Source: Anthoceros angustus
Lineage: Eukaryota; Streptophyta; Anthocerotopsida; Anthocerotales; Anthocerotaceae
Direction: 5' to 3'
Length of the DNA: 64,000 nucleotides
Assembly: GCA_010909165.1 (NCBI GenBank)
Contig: MU008163.1
Location: 372,001-436,000 of the forward strand
A program made the position numbers and the translations under genes. The notes under the pieces are model-generated. The model made no database searches and had not been told where the DNA came from. It saw only the letters and a list, made by a program, of their open reading frames with translations. This document shows, in pieces, positions 46,371 through 58,700 of this stretch; position 1 is the first letter of the stretch; every line of letters starts with the position of its first letter.

Positions 46371-46710
46371 ATCTTCAAAGCAGGTGGAGTATGGAGCAAT
46401 GACACAGTCGCCAAGGAAATTTTGTGGATTCAAGTTTCCTCAAAGGTTTGAAACAGCATACCTAATGTATGGTATGATAATAACTGCTATTGCCTTGTCA
46501 AAGAATCTTGTATTTCATGCCCGTTCCAAATATATCGAAATCTCTCATCACTTTTATAAGGCAAGTTGTGGAGAACAATGAGGTAAGTGTCTCTTATGTG
46601 CCCACTAGTGAAAACACTCTGATTTTCTCACAAAAGCTTTACCTAGGCTAGTTCATGAGAAGCATACACTAGCAGCAGGAGTGCTAGAAATTCCAGCGAG
46701 TTAAAAGGCA
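46371..46710 (+). mobile_element. Ty1/copia RNase H fragment
   Basis: VEYGAMTQ (the usual EAEYxAxxxA block), AIALSKNLVFHARSKYIEI and, after a frameshift, VVENNEVSVSYVPTSENT. These are typical of the C-terminal RNase H of copia polyproteins. Confidence 0.8.
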
Positions 46711-46784
46711 TACCCACTAGTCTCTATCCGTTTACTAACTAAGTGGGAGCTTTTTGTTCAGACACAGAGCCTTCAACCTCTCTG

Positions 46785-47500
46785 AGATCAGATACAGATA
46801 GAGATACGGATACGGATACGGATACGGATACAGATATAGATACAGATACAAATACGATACGATACGATATGATACAGATACGGTCTGAGATGATACGATA
46901 TGATATACAGATACAGATACAGATACGAATGAGATACAGATACAGATACGAATGAGATACAGACATGAGATACAGACATGATACAGATACATACGATATG
47001 ATACGATACAGACATGAGATACAGATACTGAGATACATGATACAGACATGATACGATACAGATACAGATATGATACGACATGATACAGATACGTATACAG
47101 ATACAAATACGATATGATACAGATACAGACATGATATAGATACGATACGATACGATACGGTCACAGATACGATACGATACGGTCAGATACTGAGATACGG
47201 TCTGATACGAATGAGATACATACAAATACGATACGATACGATACAGACATGAGATACATAGATACGAATACGGTCTGATACGAGATACGAATGACAGATA
47301 TGATACGATGATACGGATACGATACAGATATGTCTGATACGGTCTGAGATCTGAGACATATGATACGAATACGAATCGAGATACGGATCTGATACAGATA
47401 CAGATACAGATACGAATCTGATACAAATACGATACGAATCGAGATACGAGATACAGACATGAGATCTGAATACGATACGATACTGAGATACATACGACGA
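46785..47500. repeat. Degenerate (GATACA/GATACG)n array of about 700 bp
   Basis: The stretch is made of GATACA, GATACG, GATATG and TGATAC words with frequent 1-2 nt phase changes. Frames of up to 212 codons through it are products of the repeat. Confidence 0.95.
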
Positions 47501-47899
47501 TCGATTTTGACTCTAATAACTACATACGAGGGAAGCGATGCGTGTGAATGACGATCGATTTTGACTCGACCATACGCCCGGGCGATCGATTTCGACTCTA
47601 ATGACCATACGCCCAGGTGAATTGGGGCGATCGATTTAGACTCTATTAAAATAGTTACCCAGCCGGGCTTGAATGAATGAAAGATTGTGGAAGAATGGTT
47701 CCCCATCCCAGGATTGATCCGCCATACGGGGTGCTTCACGTTGTGATATCATCTAGTGTATGTGCACCCCAATTTTTGGGCACCCCAATCAATGAAGACA
47801 TCCTCAAGTGAATCTCTTTTCTCATTCCTCGTGTGCTCACCGACTCGCTTAGATCCTTTTCTTAGCAGCGATGCCCTTGGTGAGATGAATCCTGCCTTT
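47501..47899. repeat. Short direct repeats around CGATCGATTTTGACTC
   Basis: CGATCGATTT(T/C)GACTCTAAT-like units occur four times between 47,500 and 47,655, two of them followed by CCATACGCCC. The rest of the spacer shows no gene. Confidence 0.6.
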
Positions 47900-48690
47900 A
47901 AGTTCTTTAGTCCACAAGCTCAACACCAGTCCACAACCTGAACCGTGAACGAGTTTTTTACAATCTATACCCGTGTATGCATTGGGGCCCCCAGACCCTC
48001 GGCCTCAGCACAGCAACAGATCAGGAGTGGAAGCAGCACAGTAGGCATGACATAATATAACGGCTGCCGCTGCATCAAACCCGATACGTACGGATGCACA
48101 AATACGCATTGCAGCGCTAGGCTAACACACGCGGAACACACCACTCTCTGCGGAGCACACAGAGACAAGAGCAAGGCAGAAACAGGCAGGAACAGAGCAT
48201 CGAACGGAGTTCACCTCAGAGGAAGGAAGCATCTCGACGTGAAGGCTGCAGAAAGGCTGGCTACGGGCTTGCTGTGGAGGCGCGGCCATTCATACAAGCG
48301 GGATCTCGAGCCGACATCACAGCAACCGCCTTGAGAAGGCGGCGTCAACCTCCGCAGCCCAGCAGTGCTGGCTGCAAACCGGAACTGCTGCAGCAAGAGG
48401 CGCAACCGTAGGCCTGCTCACAAGTCCGTCGTCCAAGGCAGAGCGGGAAGAACAGCGAGCTCCACAGAGGAGAATGGTTTTGCACAGCAATCCAAAGGCA
48501 GCTTCAGGAATAGCGAGAGCTCAAGGAGAGGGTTTTCGCATTCTGCTTGCAAGCTAGCGGGGCTGCAGATTAATGTAAGGCGGGCCGAAGTATGGAAGAC
48601 AAGATGGGGAGGTGCCCGCGGTAGGGCACGGACGATTCTGAGCGTGTGACAAACGTGTACTCTGAGAGCCCACTACAGTCCATCACAGAA
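47900..48690. repeat. ADC 5' flank cassette, copy C
   Basis: Relative of 42,250-43,010 and 50,990-51,760 (shared CAACACCAGTCCAC, GCATGACATAA and GGAAGCATCT segments in the same order). No intact gene. Confidence 0.7.
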
Positions 48691-48714
48691 GGGTTCCAAC
48701 AAAAATGTGACGCC

Positions 48715-49440
48715 CGTCCAGAATGTAGAGCACTCTGTTGGGTGCTCTGAAACTTCTGCACAATAAATCAAATTTGTGATGGGACCCTCCTCTCATGCAC
48801 TCTTGCAGGTTCTACAAGGTCTGATTGCTAAATAGCATTCGCTAACCACAAGCAAGGGTGACCCATTTTTCTCCACGATGGCCGGACATCAGCCTGTTGT
48901 CATCTCGCGAAAACAAAGAACATCTGGCCTCTGTGACTATGACGGCCTCTGTGACGATGACGGCGAAGACGTCATTTGTGTGGTGACAGCAAGCAATAAG
49001 ATAGTTATCGCATATGCCTTAAAAAACACACCTGAGGAGAAGTTGGAGAACCCAGCGAGGATGCGTGAGCTGACAGAGCCGATCTGGCAGCGATGTGTCC
49101 AACCCCTGAAACAGCCTTCCACAGTGAAACAGGGTTAGCAGTCCTGCAAGTGTGATAGACTATGTGCTTGAAGTGGACATGCTTGGGTACTGCAGCAGAC
49201 TGGTTCCCAAGAAGAAAAAAGGATCCTGAGCACCCCATCAGCAGTTACTTGTCCGGGTCCATACATGCATGCAAGTTCAAGGCAAGGTTTGCAGCTAAAG
49301 CTGTTCCCAAGCTTGCGCAAACCACAATTCCTTCGGTATATGTATACAGCTGATCATCAGGAAGGTGAAGACGGCTTATTGATGATCAATCCAACCATGA
49401 AATACCTGGTTGGATTGACCAGCGAGCAGCCTTCCTGAAG
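48715..49440. repeat. PPR-ADC linker region, copy B
   Basis: Diverged copy of 38,590-39,600, including GATGGGACCCTCCTCTCATG, GACGTCATTTGTGTGG and GTTGGATTGACCAGCGAGCA. It includes the hairpin at 49,386-49,418. No intact gene. Confidence 0.7.
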
Positions 49441-49689
49441 TTTACTAGATCTACGGCAGAGCAGGCCTGGCCAAGCAGTTAACTAGATCTACAGCAAAGC
49501 AGGCCTGGCTAGTAAACAGTCCGAGAGCAAAAATCGGCTTCTGCTTCCTATACCTTAAGAGGACTAACCTAGCCAGCTCACATAAAATAAAATGTGCTCT
49601 GCCCCAAAACTCCCTCCGCACCTCACAATGCTCACCCCCGGGATACTATGAACTCATGTAAAAATGGAGCATATTCTATTTTCACATCA

Positions 49690-50010
49690 GTTCGCAGTAT
49701 GTCGGGTGCTTACATAGTTGTTGCAGTGGTAGGACGAGGAGCGGAAGCTGCGATCTGAGCCTGCATCAAGTTCTGGTCCGGCAGGGGTTACGTAGCCTCC
49801 GGGTCGGGTTTCCTCAACCCGGGTCTTGAGGGCCTGCAGCATGGTGTCAGGCTTATGCTACATGAGTCGAACCACATCAATGACTGTCTGGCCTCGACAG
49901 ACTCCTCAATGTCATAAGCCACCGCTCCCTTCTTCTGTGTAAACCGCACAATATTGTTAACCTGGCGGAGAACCTTCAAGCTCAAGCTGGCGAGCACGTC
50001 GGATTGTTGG
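49690..50010 (-). pseudogene. Arginine decarboxylase C-terminal fragment, copy B
   Basis: The minus strand reads VRFTQKKGAVAYDIEESVEA, close to VRVTQKQGAVTYDIEESVGG of the copy at 3.7-4.3 kb, followed by broken residues matching the same tail. Only about 100 codons remain. Confidence 0.75.
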
Positions 50011-50084
50011 GGAGAAAGAGGACCATATCGAGCCCACGAGTTCTTCTGCCGATCCGAGCGAGTCTGCCACTGCTATAAGAGTCT

Positions 50085-50260
50085 TATCCATGCTCTCAGT
50101 ATCACCGCATTTTTTATTACCACTAGCAGCTCCAGCTCCTGCAGTATCACCGCCGCATTTTCGAGCACCACCAGCAGCCCCAGCTCCTGCAGTATCGATA
50201 TCACAGCAGCATTTTGGAATACTACCAGCAGCTCCAGAGCTCCAGCTCTGCCGCCGCAGC
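50085..50260. repeat. Tandem repeat of about 55-60 bp, Ala/Pro-coding
   Basis: Three imperfect units containing CCAGCTCCTGCAGTATC and CCGCATTTT/GCAGCATTTT. On the plus strand they encode PAAPAPAVS-like residues. They sit between the ADC fragment and its flank cassette. Confidence 0.7.
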
Positions 50261-50539
50261 GTCTGTGGACCCAGGAGCGTCCTGTGGCTGAAGATGCGGA
50301 GCTGCAGCGTCTTTGTCCGGCCGGGAGCGTAGTATGGCTGAAGATGCGGAGTTCGAGCGGGACCTGAACCTGGGGCGATGGACTGACGAGGAACGCATGA
50401 TGGGCGAGAAGGATGCTGAGTCGAATCGACGAGGACGGCAGCTACGGATCTTGATCCGTAGCGGGCGCCGCCTCAGCCAGGCAGGGTGGGCTGGAGCTTC
50501 CCACCCCGGGGTGCGTACTGGAGCACTCCATCCCTGGAC

Positions 50540-51760
50540 TTCGTTGCAACACCCTCCACTTTGCGCCGCATGTTGCTGCAAGACTGTCAGCCGCTCCAGC
50601 CATGCCCCACAGGCTGGTAGTCGCATTTGTGCAAGACATCTTCCGCCCAATCCGCGGGCTGCAATATTTGTGGGGCCATGGAAGCTTTCATCTTCCTCCT
50701 CCCCAGAGCCCGCACAATCTGTCTTCTGCACACATGCACGGGAAACATCTTTTAGCTAAAAGACTGCCGGGCGCACCATAACGCAACAAGCTGTCAACCT
50801 TGCAATCAAGTGCTGCACAAAACCCTGCAAACAACAGTCTTGTGTTCTTCTCCATGTGATCAAATCAAGACATGAGCAAGATGACACCATATTCAAGTCT
50901 GTGAGCAAGAAGAAGGAAGAAAGCTACATATTACTCTGACACCTGTGACCTGTGTATAAACACGTCTGCAAGTCCACAAAACTCAACACCAATCCACAAC
51001 GTGACTCGTGAACGATTGTTACAAACTATGTGCATCCGTGTACGACATAGAGCTACCAGGCCCATGGCCGCATGCGCACAGCAACAAATAAATCACGAGT
51101 GCGAATAGCAGCCCAGCAGGCATGGCATAACAGCACAGCCGCCGCCGCATCAAATCCTCTACGGATGCGAGTTCACGCATTGCAGCGCTACGCTACACAG
51201 GCACAGCACAAACACACCACTCCCTGCGGAGCACACAAAAAAAAAGAGCACGGCAGAAACAGGCAGGGCACAACATGGAACGGACCTCACCTCAGAGGAA
51301 GGAAGCATCTGGACGTGGAGGCTGCAGATAGCCCTACGGGCCTGCGGTGGAGGCGCGGTCATTGATGCAAGCGGGATGTCGAGCTAACAGCCACAGCAGC
51401 CGCCTCAAGCAGCAGGCGGGGACATCCTCGGCATGCCCAGCAGTGCTGGATGCAAACCGGAACCGCTGCGGCAAGCGCTTGCAAGGTTCCGTAGGCTCGC
51501 TTACAAGACCAACGTCCAAGGTAGACCAGGAATCAACAGCCAGGTCCACAGAGGGAACTCTTTTGCACAGCAAGGCAAGGGATAGCTTCACCACAGCTAG
51601 CTAAGCCGCTTGCAAGCTAGCGAGGACACCGCGGTTGCAGATTAACACAAGGCGAGGTGTTGGCTGGTGGAAGGAGGCTTCAAGGAGGAGTATGGAAATA
51701 GATTTGGCGAGGCAATCGACTAGGGCACGGACTACTCTGACTCAACACGTCACTAATCCT
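50540..51760. repeat. ADC 5' flank cassette, copy B
   Basis: Relative of 41,760-43,010, sharing GCAAGACATCTTCCGCCCA, GGAAGCATCTGGACGTG and GCGGGGACATCCTCGGCATG. No intact gene. Confidence 0.75.
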
Positions 51761-52500
51761 CTCACGATAGTAGTGTCGCACGGAGGAACTCTCACCCATT
51801 CCCACTCGGTCTCCGACACGATAGTAGTCTCGCGGAAGAACTCTCACCCACTCCCACTCGGTCTCCTGACAGGAAACAAGGTATGTACTCTCCCCAAAGC
51901 AAAACGTGGTCTCCCGCCCAAGAACTCCCACCGACCCCACTTGGCATTCACAACAGTTATGTCAGCGGCAGCCAGCTGGAACTTTCTTAGCGACCCCACT
52001 TGGCATTCACAACTGTTCTCCGCGGAGGAGCCAGCTGGAACTTCAATAGCGAGTTTGAGAATAGAACGAGATATATCTTGAGAGTAGCTCCGTAGGACAT
52101 TTTATAGCGGGCGGTCACGTAGGCCTGTGATCCGACTCAAGGGTGTTTGATCGTGAAGTTCTAATGAACTAGATGTCACTCCTTTAAAAAGGGAGGACTT
52201 CGTAGCGAGTTTTGTGTCTAAATGGTTGTAAAGAGTAGAAGAAAAGTTTTATTTTAATTTATATATTATTAAAATATAATCTAATATATATTTTGTTATT
52301 ACTTTTTAAAGAGTGATCATTAATCATTAAAGTGAACAGCAATTATAATGATCTAGTGTAGAATCATCTTTAAAAAATGTATTTGTATGATTATAATAAT
52401 GACAATGCAATGTATTAAGTTGGAAGATATGCATGTGCGGAAGGGGGGGCAATATGGAATACCGAAGTCGTCACAGAGCCACAAAGGGTTTTTATCAAGG
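51761..52500. other. Spacer, no gene recognised
   Basis: Contains short duplicated phrases (AACTCTCACCCA, CACTCGGTCTCC, GACCCCACTTGGCATTCACAAC) and an AT-rich tract at 52,240-52,400. Nothing coding is supported. Confidence 0.45.
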
Positions 52501-52552
52501 GTGACATAAGAAGTTTTCCCACTGCATACGGCAGGAAAACTTCTTATGTCAC
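52501..52552. repeat. Perfect 19-bp inverted repeat (hairpin)
   Basis: GTGACATAAGAAGTTTTCC at 52,501-52,519 and its exact reverse complement at 52,534-52,552, with a 14-nt loop. No coding context. Confidence 0.95.
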
Positions 52553-52782
52553 ACACTTGACGACATCGGCCAGGGGTGCCTGCACCCGGTGTACCGATGT
52601 CATCAGAAGGTGTATCAAGATTCCTTTTAGGGTGCGATACACATGGTTTCTTTCTTAGGGTTGTCAGAACATCGGCCCTCGCAGATCCTCGCAAGCGCCC
52701 ATCGGCCATCGATGCGTCAACAAATCGTCACTGTGACTTTGAGGCAAATAGCCTGGAGTAGCCATCCAGGCCTCATGCAACT

Positions 52783-52880
52783 GCAAAGCCAGATTGCTTT
52801 ACGGATGGAGACTTCACGGGAGGATTACTTCAAAGCCAGATTGCTTTACGGATGAAGACTTCACAGGAGGATTACTTCAC
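52783..52880. repeat. 46-bp direct repeat, two copies
   Basis: The unit starting AAAGCCAGATTGCTTTACGG occurs twice in tandem with small changes. No gene around it. Confidence 0.85.
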
Positions 52881-53379
52881 GCACGGCTTGAACGTCTTCA
52901 CTTGAATGTCTTACATATGCACATTCGGGGCCTTCGCGCGGCATGTTCGACATATATGTCCATGTGTGGTCCAGGCGAACCCTAAACATGTGTATGTATC
53001 ACGAATCTGACATGAAGGGTAATCTCGCGAGACCACACACGAGAGGCCAGCGCCTGTAAACCGAGGCAATTTTGAATCTAATCTAGGACTCTTTAATCTA
53101 GGACTTCTAATCCTACTCTTCGTCTTACATTGGGCTCTAAGCTATGGGGCCGCATATTTAGGTTTTAGTTTGTTTAGAGTCCATAATCATGGCGCTCGTT
53201 GTCTTCCTAAGGTGCTATGTCTTTCTAAGGTCTGTCATTTACGTTGCTCTTGTGGTGTTTAGTGACGCTTTTATGTTGTGGACCTCCTGCTCTCCCTAGT
53301 TCTGACATACTTCGGCATTCGGGGATTTTATTCCCACAGTTGAGGTCCACCATAACCCCCTTGTGGATGGGGACAAACT
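52881..53379. other. Spacer, 3' side of the LINE
   Basis: Includes the half-hairpin relative of the 2871 repeat at about 53,016-53,055. No gene recognised. It may contain the 3' untranslated region of the LINE that follows on the minus strand. Confidence 0.4.
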
Positions 53380-54439
53380 CTATCCATACCCTTTATTCAC
53401 AATTCTCTTAGTGGCCACTAGGAATTTACCCAACAATAACAGCGGTGCTGTGCCGATTTGGTCCTTCGCAATCATTGCCACAAATAGCTGGTGGTGGTCA
53501 GATCTTGCTTTCTCCGTGCTGGTGCACTCAAAGAGGAAGTGGGTTTCATCACCTACCCGTCTTTGGTCGCATCTTCTGCACAAACGTTGCTCTCTTGGCA
53601 CTTGCCCTCTGCCTTTGATGATTTGAAGGTTTGAGGACCTCAATCGAAATCGAGCCAACTCTCGAACCATGTTGGCTGGAAGCGAAGTCTGCAGGTATTC
53701 TTGTGTGGTGTACTCATCCCTTTGTGCACGCTCACATAGTGCCTCATGTCATTGTCAATGTGGTGGGTGACCACACCTTTTCGATAAGCATTATGAACAT
53801 TGTCTTTAGAGATCTTGGCGTCCATGTGGCAAATCCCACCTTGATAGCCACCCTTTCATGTCCTTGAACCATCCTCGGCCTTTCAATAGGCTGGTTTCCC
53901 TTGACATCGCCATTGCAATTTTTTAGTCTGGACATGTCCATTTGCATGATCCTAGATCTGAAGTTATGACTTCTTTGCAAGGCATGGATTTCAGGAATGC
54001 CCCAACTCGCTTATATATTTGCTCGGCACATTTGCTTGCAGATTCCCAAGTGCCATCGAAATCCATCATCGGTTTCAATGTCCTTCCACCGGTTTTGTGT
54101 GCATCCGGTCCCAGTTTTCACAGAAAGCAAGATTGGGACAATGCAAGCGTTGAACATGCAACATAGTTACGTGAGACTTATGCTCCTTTTCCTCAGCTTG
54201 TTTCTCAAGGCACGAGCCTACCTAATGCCTTTTGTGCCAACTCCACTGCTTAGTAGAAGCTTTGCTCTATGGATGTTGATTCCTAGGTATACATAGATAG
54301 GACGCTCCCAATTCATCTTCCATATTTCAACGGATCCACCCTTTGAGTTTAGCGGTAAATGAAATGGTCTTCGTCTTGGCTATGTTCACCTTCAAGTACC
54401 TTTCACAGAATTCATGAAGTGTCTTGAGCAATTTTTCTC

Positions 54440-55490
54440 ATCCCAATTTTTTAGTAGATAGTAATGTCGTGAAAGCGCCACCACGGGAGGAAAAGACTGG
54501 GTGAAGGGACTCTCGATCCGGCGTCGGGACTCTCCCGATCCGGCGTCAGGACTCTCCCGATCCGGCGTCCGGGACTCTCGATCCGGCGTCCGGGACTCTC
54601 GATCCGGCGTCGGGACTCTCCCGATCCGGCGTCCGGGGCGCCTTTGTGGCAGCCAAGTCTTGGCTGCGGCATAGTCTCTCGGCCACTAGCTGGTTGAGGT
54701 TTTGCTAGTTCAAGTTCTTAAGTCTCTTTTACATGTCTAGTTTCAAAATAGCTTATGTTAGTTGTTTCAGGTGAGGGCGGATTTCTTGGAGGAGATGGCG
54801 CTGCCAGTGAGGCTAAGAGGAGGGCTAGGCGAGAATAGTTGTTGAAGTCGCCCTAGCAGGTTGTGTGAGAGTTCTCCTGCAATCCCTTTGAGAACATTAT
54901 CAAATCAATGGAATCTTGTGATTTGAGTGTTTGAGGGTGTGGGATTGATGGGCGCTGATTGCGTGATTTCTAACTCCCAGCCGTGCAATCGCCCCTCACG
55001 TTTTTGAGCAAGATGCAATCCTGAATGTGGCTCAAATCATCCGGGGTAGGGAAGATGTTCATTTTGCTATCCGCTGATTTGGTTTTTAGAGTCCGCTAAT
55101 TTTGTGCTTGAAATCCGGTGCTAATGAGGCAGCTTTGTGTTGTGATAATTTGCAATGTCAGCTGGTGCAACCCTCAACACTCATGTAAGTGGTTCAAGTC
55201 TAGAGAAATCGACTGTATGAATGTGTGTGTGATTGGGGACTTGGATCATCTGCCCTCCCATATGTGCAGTGGCTAACACTCTCGGCGCCCCAAATACTTG
55301 GGACTCCGGGACATGCCTCTCTGTGGTGGCAGCCACATAAATGGCGTGCCATCCACGACTAAATTAGTCCCGAGTGTCCCAGCCATGAGGGACTCTAGCA
55401 ATCCGGTGCCCCAAAGACTCGGGACACTTTCTTTGCCTTCACCTCGCATGACAGTAATACCAGATCGTGCAAAGAGTAAGCATTTGATAA
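54440..55490. other. Insertion within the LINE reverse transcriptase
   Basis: LINE homology stops at about 54,440 and resumes at about 55,490, with the RT active-site block absent. The inserted 1.05 kb has no retroelement signature. It carries the minisatellite at 54,505-54,640 and a related GGACTCTAGCAATCCGGTGC phrase near 55,389. Confidence 0.6.
54505..54640. repeat. Minisatellite GGACTCTCCCGATCCGGCGTC
   Basis: About six units of 20-23 bp built from GGGACTCTC, (CC)GATCCGGCGT and C. Variation is in the CC and C steps. Confidence 0.9.
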
Positions 55491-57440
55491 GGGTATCTTG
55501 GACTTGCGCTGGGTGAGTTCCTTTGGTGCTCTCGATGCATTGTTGGAGCCCTTATATGTACAGAAAAAACAAGAGTGGGCTGAGGGGGCACCCTTGTTTC
55601 ACACCAGCCACGCTTTGAATAGCTCTAGTTCTCTTGCCACCCACCTCTATCCGAACCTCATTGTATTGGTATGCCAAGGGAAGCCCTTATCATTTGCTTT
55701 GATACCCCTACTTGCTTGGGCACCTCCCATAGCATGTTCCTTGTATGTCGAATGCCTTGTGGAAAGCTACAAAGCAAAGGTGGAGTACTCTTTGCTTGCC
55801 TTGTGTTTGTCAATGATTCGCAGGGTCATTATGTGGTCTGGCGGCTCATACCCTCTCGAACCACCTTGGCATGTATTCGCCTCTAATTTTTCTTCTCGAA
55901 TCCTCACTTGCAACACATGGAGTAAACCTTATAGAACAGTTGTTTATGACTATCAACCTGTAGTTGTTCGTAATCATCCTGTCTCCTTTTTTGTGTATGG
56001 GCCTTGCTGATGATTTACCCCAAGCAGTTGGAAGCACTCCGGTATGGAAGATTTTTGTGAAAAGCATTGCCAGCAGCTATGGTAGCTGTGTGTCCAGGAG
56101 TGCCTTCGCAACCTCTGCTAGGCCCGCCTGTACCGCTTTGCCACGCCTATTGACTTGATTTCACTTCGTCTGTGAATCAAACACAGGTGGTGACTAGGTC
56201 ACACGAAGAGCGTCTTGGACATCCGTTGATTCAAACAGCTTGCCATATTTCATCCATTCATCCATGTAATTAGCTGCTTCCTTTCCTCCCTCTTATCACT
56301 TGCGAATTTTCTTGGGCTCCTTTTCATATGCTTCAGACATAGCTTGTGATTCATAATGAATGCTTGTCTACGCCCCTGCACAAGTATTTGTACTTCTTCT
56401 TTGCTTGTAGTACCTGTGTCTTGATGAGTCCTCTTATTGTAGGAGTTGTTCCCATCTGCCTCTGCATGTTTATAGTCCATAGAGAACCACTGGCAGCCCC
56501 AAGGATAGTGGCGGTCCATTCATTTTACCTCTTATGCATTTCCTCATGGAGGCTCAAAGCTTATTGGAGGTCTTGCATCCGCGTTGTTGATCTTCCCTCA
56601 AATCCTATTCTCCTTATGATATGCTTAATTCTCCTTCTATGTTGTTGGCTAGCCTCAACTTTGTTGAATTTGTTATTTTGAGCGCTCTTCGTCTCTTCCT
56701 TGTTTTTTCCTCTTCCTCTCCTATTTCACCGTTGATTGTACCCATGCAATGAGGCCTATGGTCGGATTTTGGGATTGAGTGGCCAACTTGGAAATCGCAA
56801 TCCACACGGTGTGCTTGATGCACAAGTAATCGTGTTGTTCTTGTCCATGATTGCTCTTGTCTGCTCTCCCTTAGCCCTATTTTTCTTTTTTCGCTCATTT
56901 TGTTGATGGAACGTGAACTTGCAGTTCGGAAATAATCCAACGCGTTACATATCACCATCTCCGGTGCTTCTAGCATTGCCATGAATTCGAATTGTGCCTC
57001 CGCTTTTGTGTCCTTGACCCTCTTCCATTTGCCATCGGGTCTCCACTGTGGTCTATGTCCACTTGCATCTTGTTCTTCTTGTGTTGCTATCCAGAATAGA
57101 CATGTGTTCCCTTTACATTGGTAGTTTGAGATGTGCCTCCCGAGTATAGAAGAGTTCTCTAGGCTCGTGGGTATTGTCTCTGGTCTGTAATACTTCTGTA
57201 TTAAATAGATCACTTTTATATCACTGATGTACCTGATATTCCAGAAGACTACTTGTAGCTTGAGTCCGCTGGCTTCCAGTGGTTGAGGGTTGCACACCAC
57301 TTGTATTCCATCCTCGCTCTGATTTGGGAGTTCACGTTTTGCAGAAGATGGAGCATCCCGTTCATACGGCGTGACCCCATACTATAATTGCTAGTCAAAC
57401 TGTGGCTCACTAGACCCTGGGGATCCCCTTCTTATCATCT

Positions 57441-58700
57441 GCTGGAATAGCCATTCTTGGTAAGGAGATCTCTCTCATCACCCGACCTTCTTGATTTCTC
57501 TCCTATGATTGGTCCAAGTCCTAGAATCATTTTGCTTGCTCTCATCGTGCGCATTTTGATAACCATAGGTCTAGGAAAACAATACCCGAGGGAGGGGCTT
57601 GTTCTTGTTGTGGAGCCTTGGCCACCTTCTTCTTCCAATGGGGTTCTCCAGACTCCAAAAATACTGTAACTCGAGGTCCAACACCTGGAGCAAAGAACAT
57701 GCGGACGTTCACGGGACTTCAATGTAAGAATGAATGGGTTGGGAACCCGTCAGAGAGCATAACCCATGCATGGTTGTTGGCGAGGTAAAGAAGTGGTTAG
57801 AGACAACTGGGCATATTGGGAGCCTTTATAGATGGTAAGAGTTGAACCCGATGATGAGAAAAACATCCACCATGGAGGTCGGGGCTCGGATGGCGGTCAA
57901 CTCACTCTCCCGCCTAGGAGTATACCAACATGGTCCCTTGGAGCTCCCGCTCTCTGAGACCACGGCAATTACATATCAACCAACATGTACCAACGTGGCA
58001 CCTTTTCCACCTGATTGGAGTTTCCCAATTCCTCTTATACTAAGATGCTATTTCCCCTAGTTTCCTAACGGCCCAATCTAGCTTCTAATTTCCTATTCGA
58101 CCCATTTATCTAGTCCACTAAAGTCTACATATAGCTATCATACCGCCTTAATCCTATGCTTCCTACTTTGGTTAGTTGTCATATATGCTACCTACTTGCC
58201 TCACCACAAGGCCGTTTGACCCGTTTCTTCTTCCCTAAATATCCTACCTACCATCCTAACAGTATCCTACAACTTCAGCTTCAAAAGAATCGAAAAAGCT
58301 TTGGCATGTTTCCTCAAAACCATTTCTAACCAAAAAAATTCGGACCTGTTCCAAAACAAACCAACTTAAACCAGGGCCCAAACTTTTGCTTTCCACATCC
58401 GAGTTCGAAAAGCAAACGTATCCAATGTTGGACACCAGAGGAGGATGAGCCTTGTATACAAGAGCGTAACCCAATTTTGAGATGGGCCAAGGAGAGGAGC
58501 ACGGAACTGAACTCAAGTTCGACAATGCACATCGCTAGAGCGATGCCTACATAATTGAGAGCACAATTGTAACTAATCGCAAGCTTGCCCTATTTACAAG
58601 CAACAAAGATTTGATATAAGATGATGCTATCATGTGGACCACCATAATATGCCACTTTGCATGTAACGTGGAGGCGCTTTGGCCTCATTGATAGCACAAA
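57441..58700. other. Spacer, no gene recognised
   Basis: Frames at 57,435-57,722 (minus), 57,842-58,060 and 58,256-58,525 show no family signature. Nothing else is supported. Confidence 0.4.

Larger units (their letters stand above)
53380..57440 (-). mobile_element. APE-type LINE (non-LTR retrotransposon), decayed and interrupted
   Basis: Read from 57.4 kb downward on the minus strand. The endonuclease end includes PEMVICNALDYF and SDHRPH (the SDHRP signature of AP-type endonucleases) at about 56,750-57,300. A linker follows, then reverse transcriptase: LFTKIFHTGVLPTAWGK, ARPIHKKGD and NNYRLIVINN (about 55,930-56,067), and AGVKQGCPLSPLLFFLYI (about 55,560-55,610). The block holding the catalytic YADD is replaced by an unrelated insertion at about 54,440-55,490. 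Beyond it comes LHEFCERYLKVNIAKTKTIS (about 54,380-54,430), then the C-terminal REQRLCRRCD and DETHFLFEC, a zinc-type end common in plant LINEs. Frames break many times, so the element cannot move by itself. Confidence 0.85.

Noticed and set aside
46735-47739. Long Tyr/Ser/Ile/Val-rich frames on the minus strand (up to 212 aa)
   Set aside because: They are translations of the GATACA-type array and exist in several frames at once.
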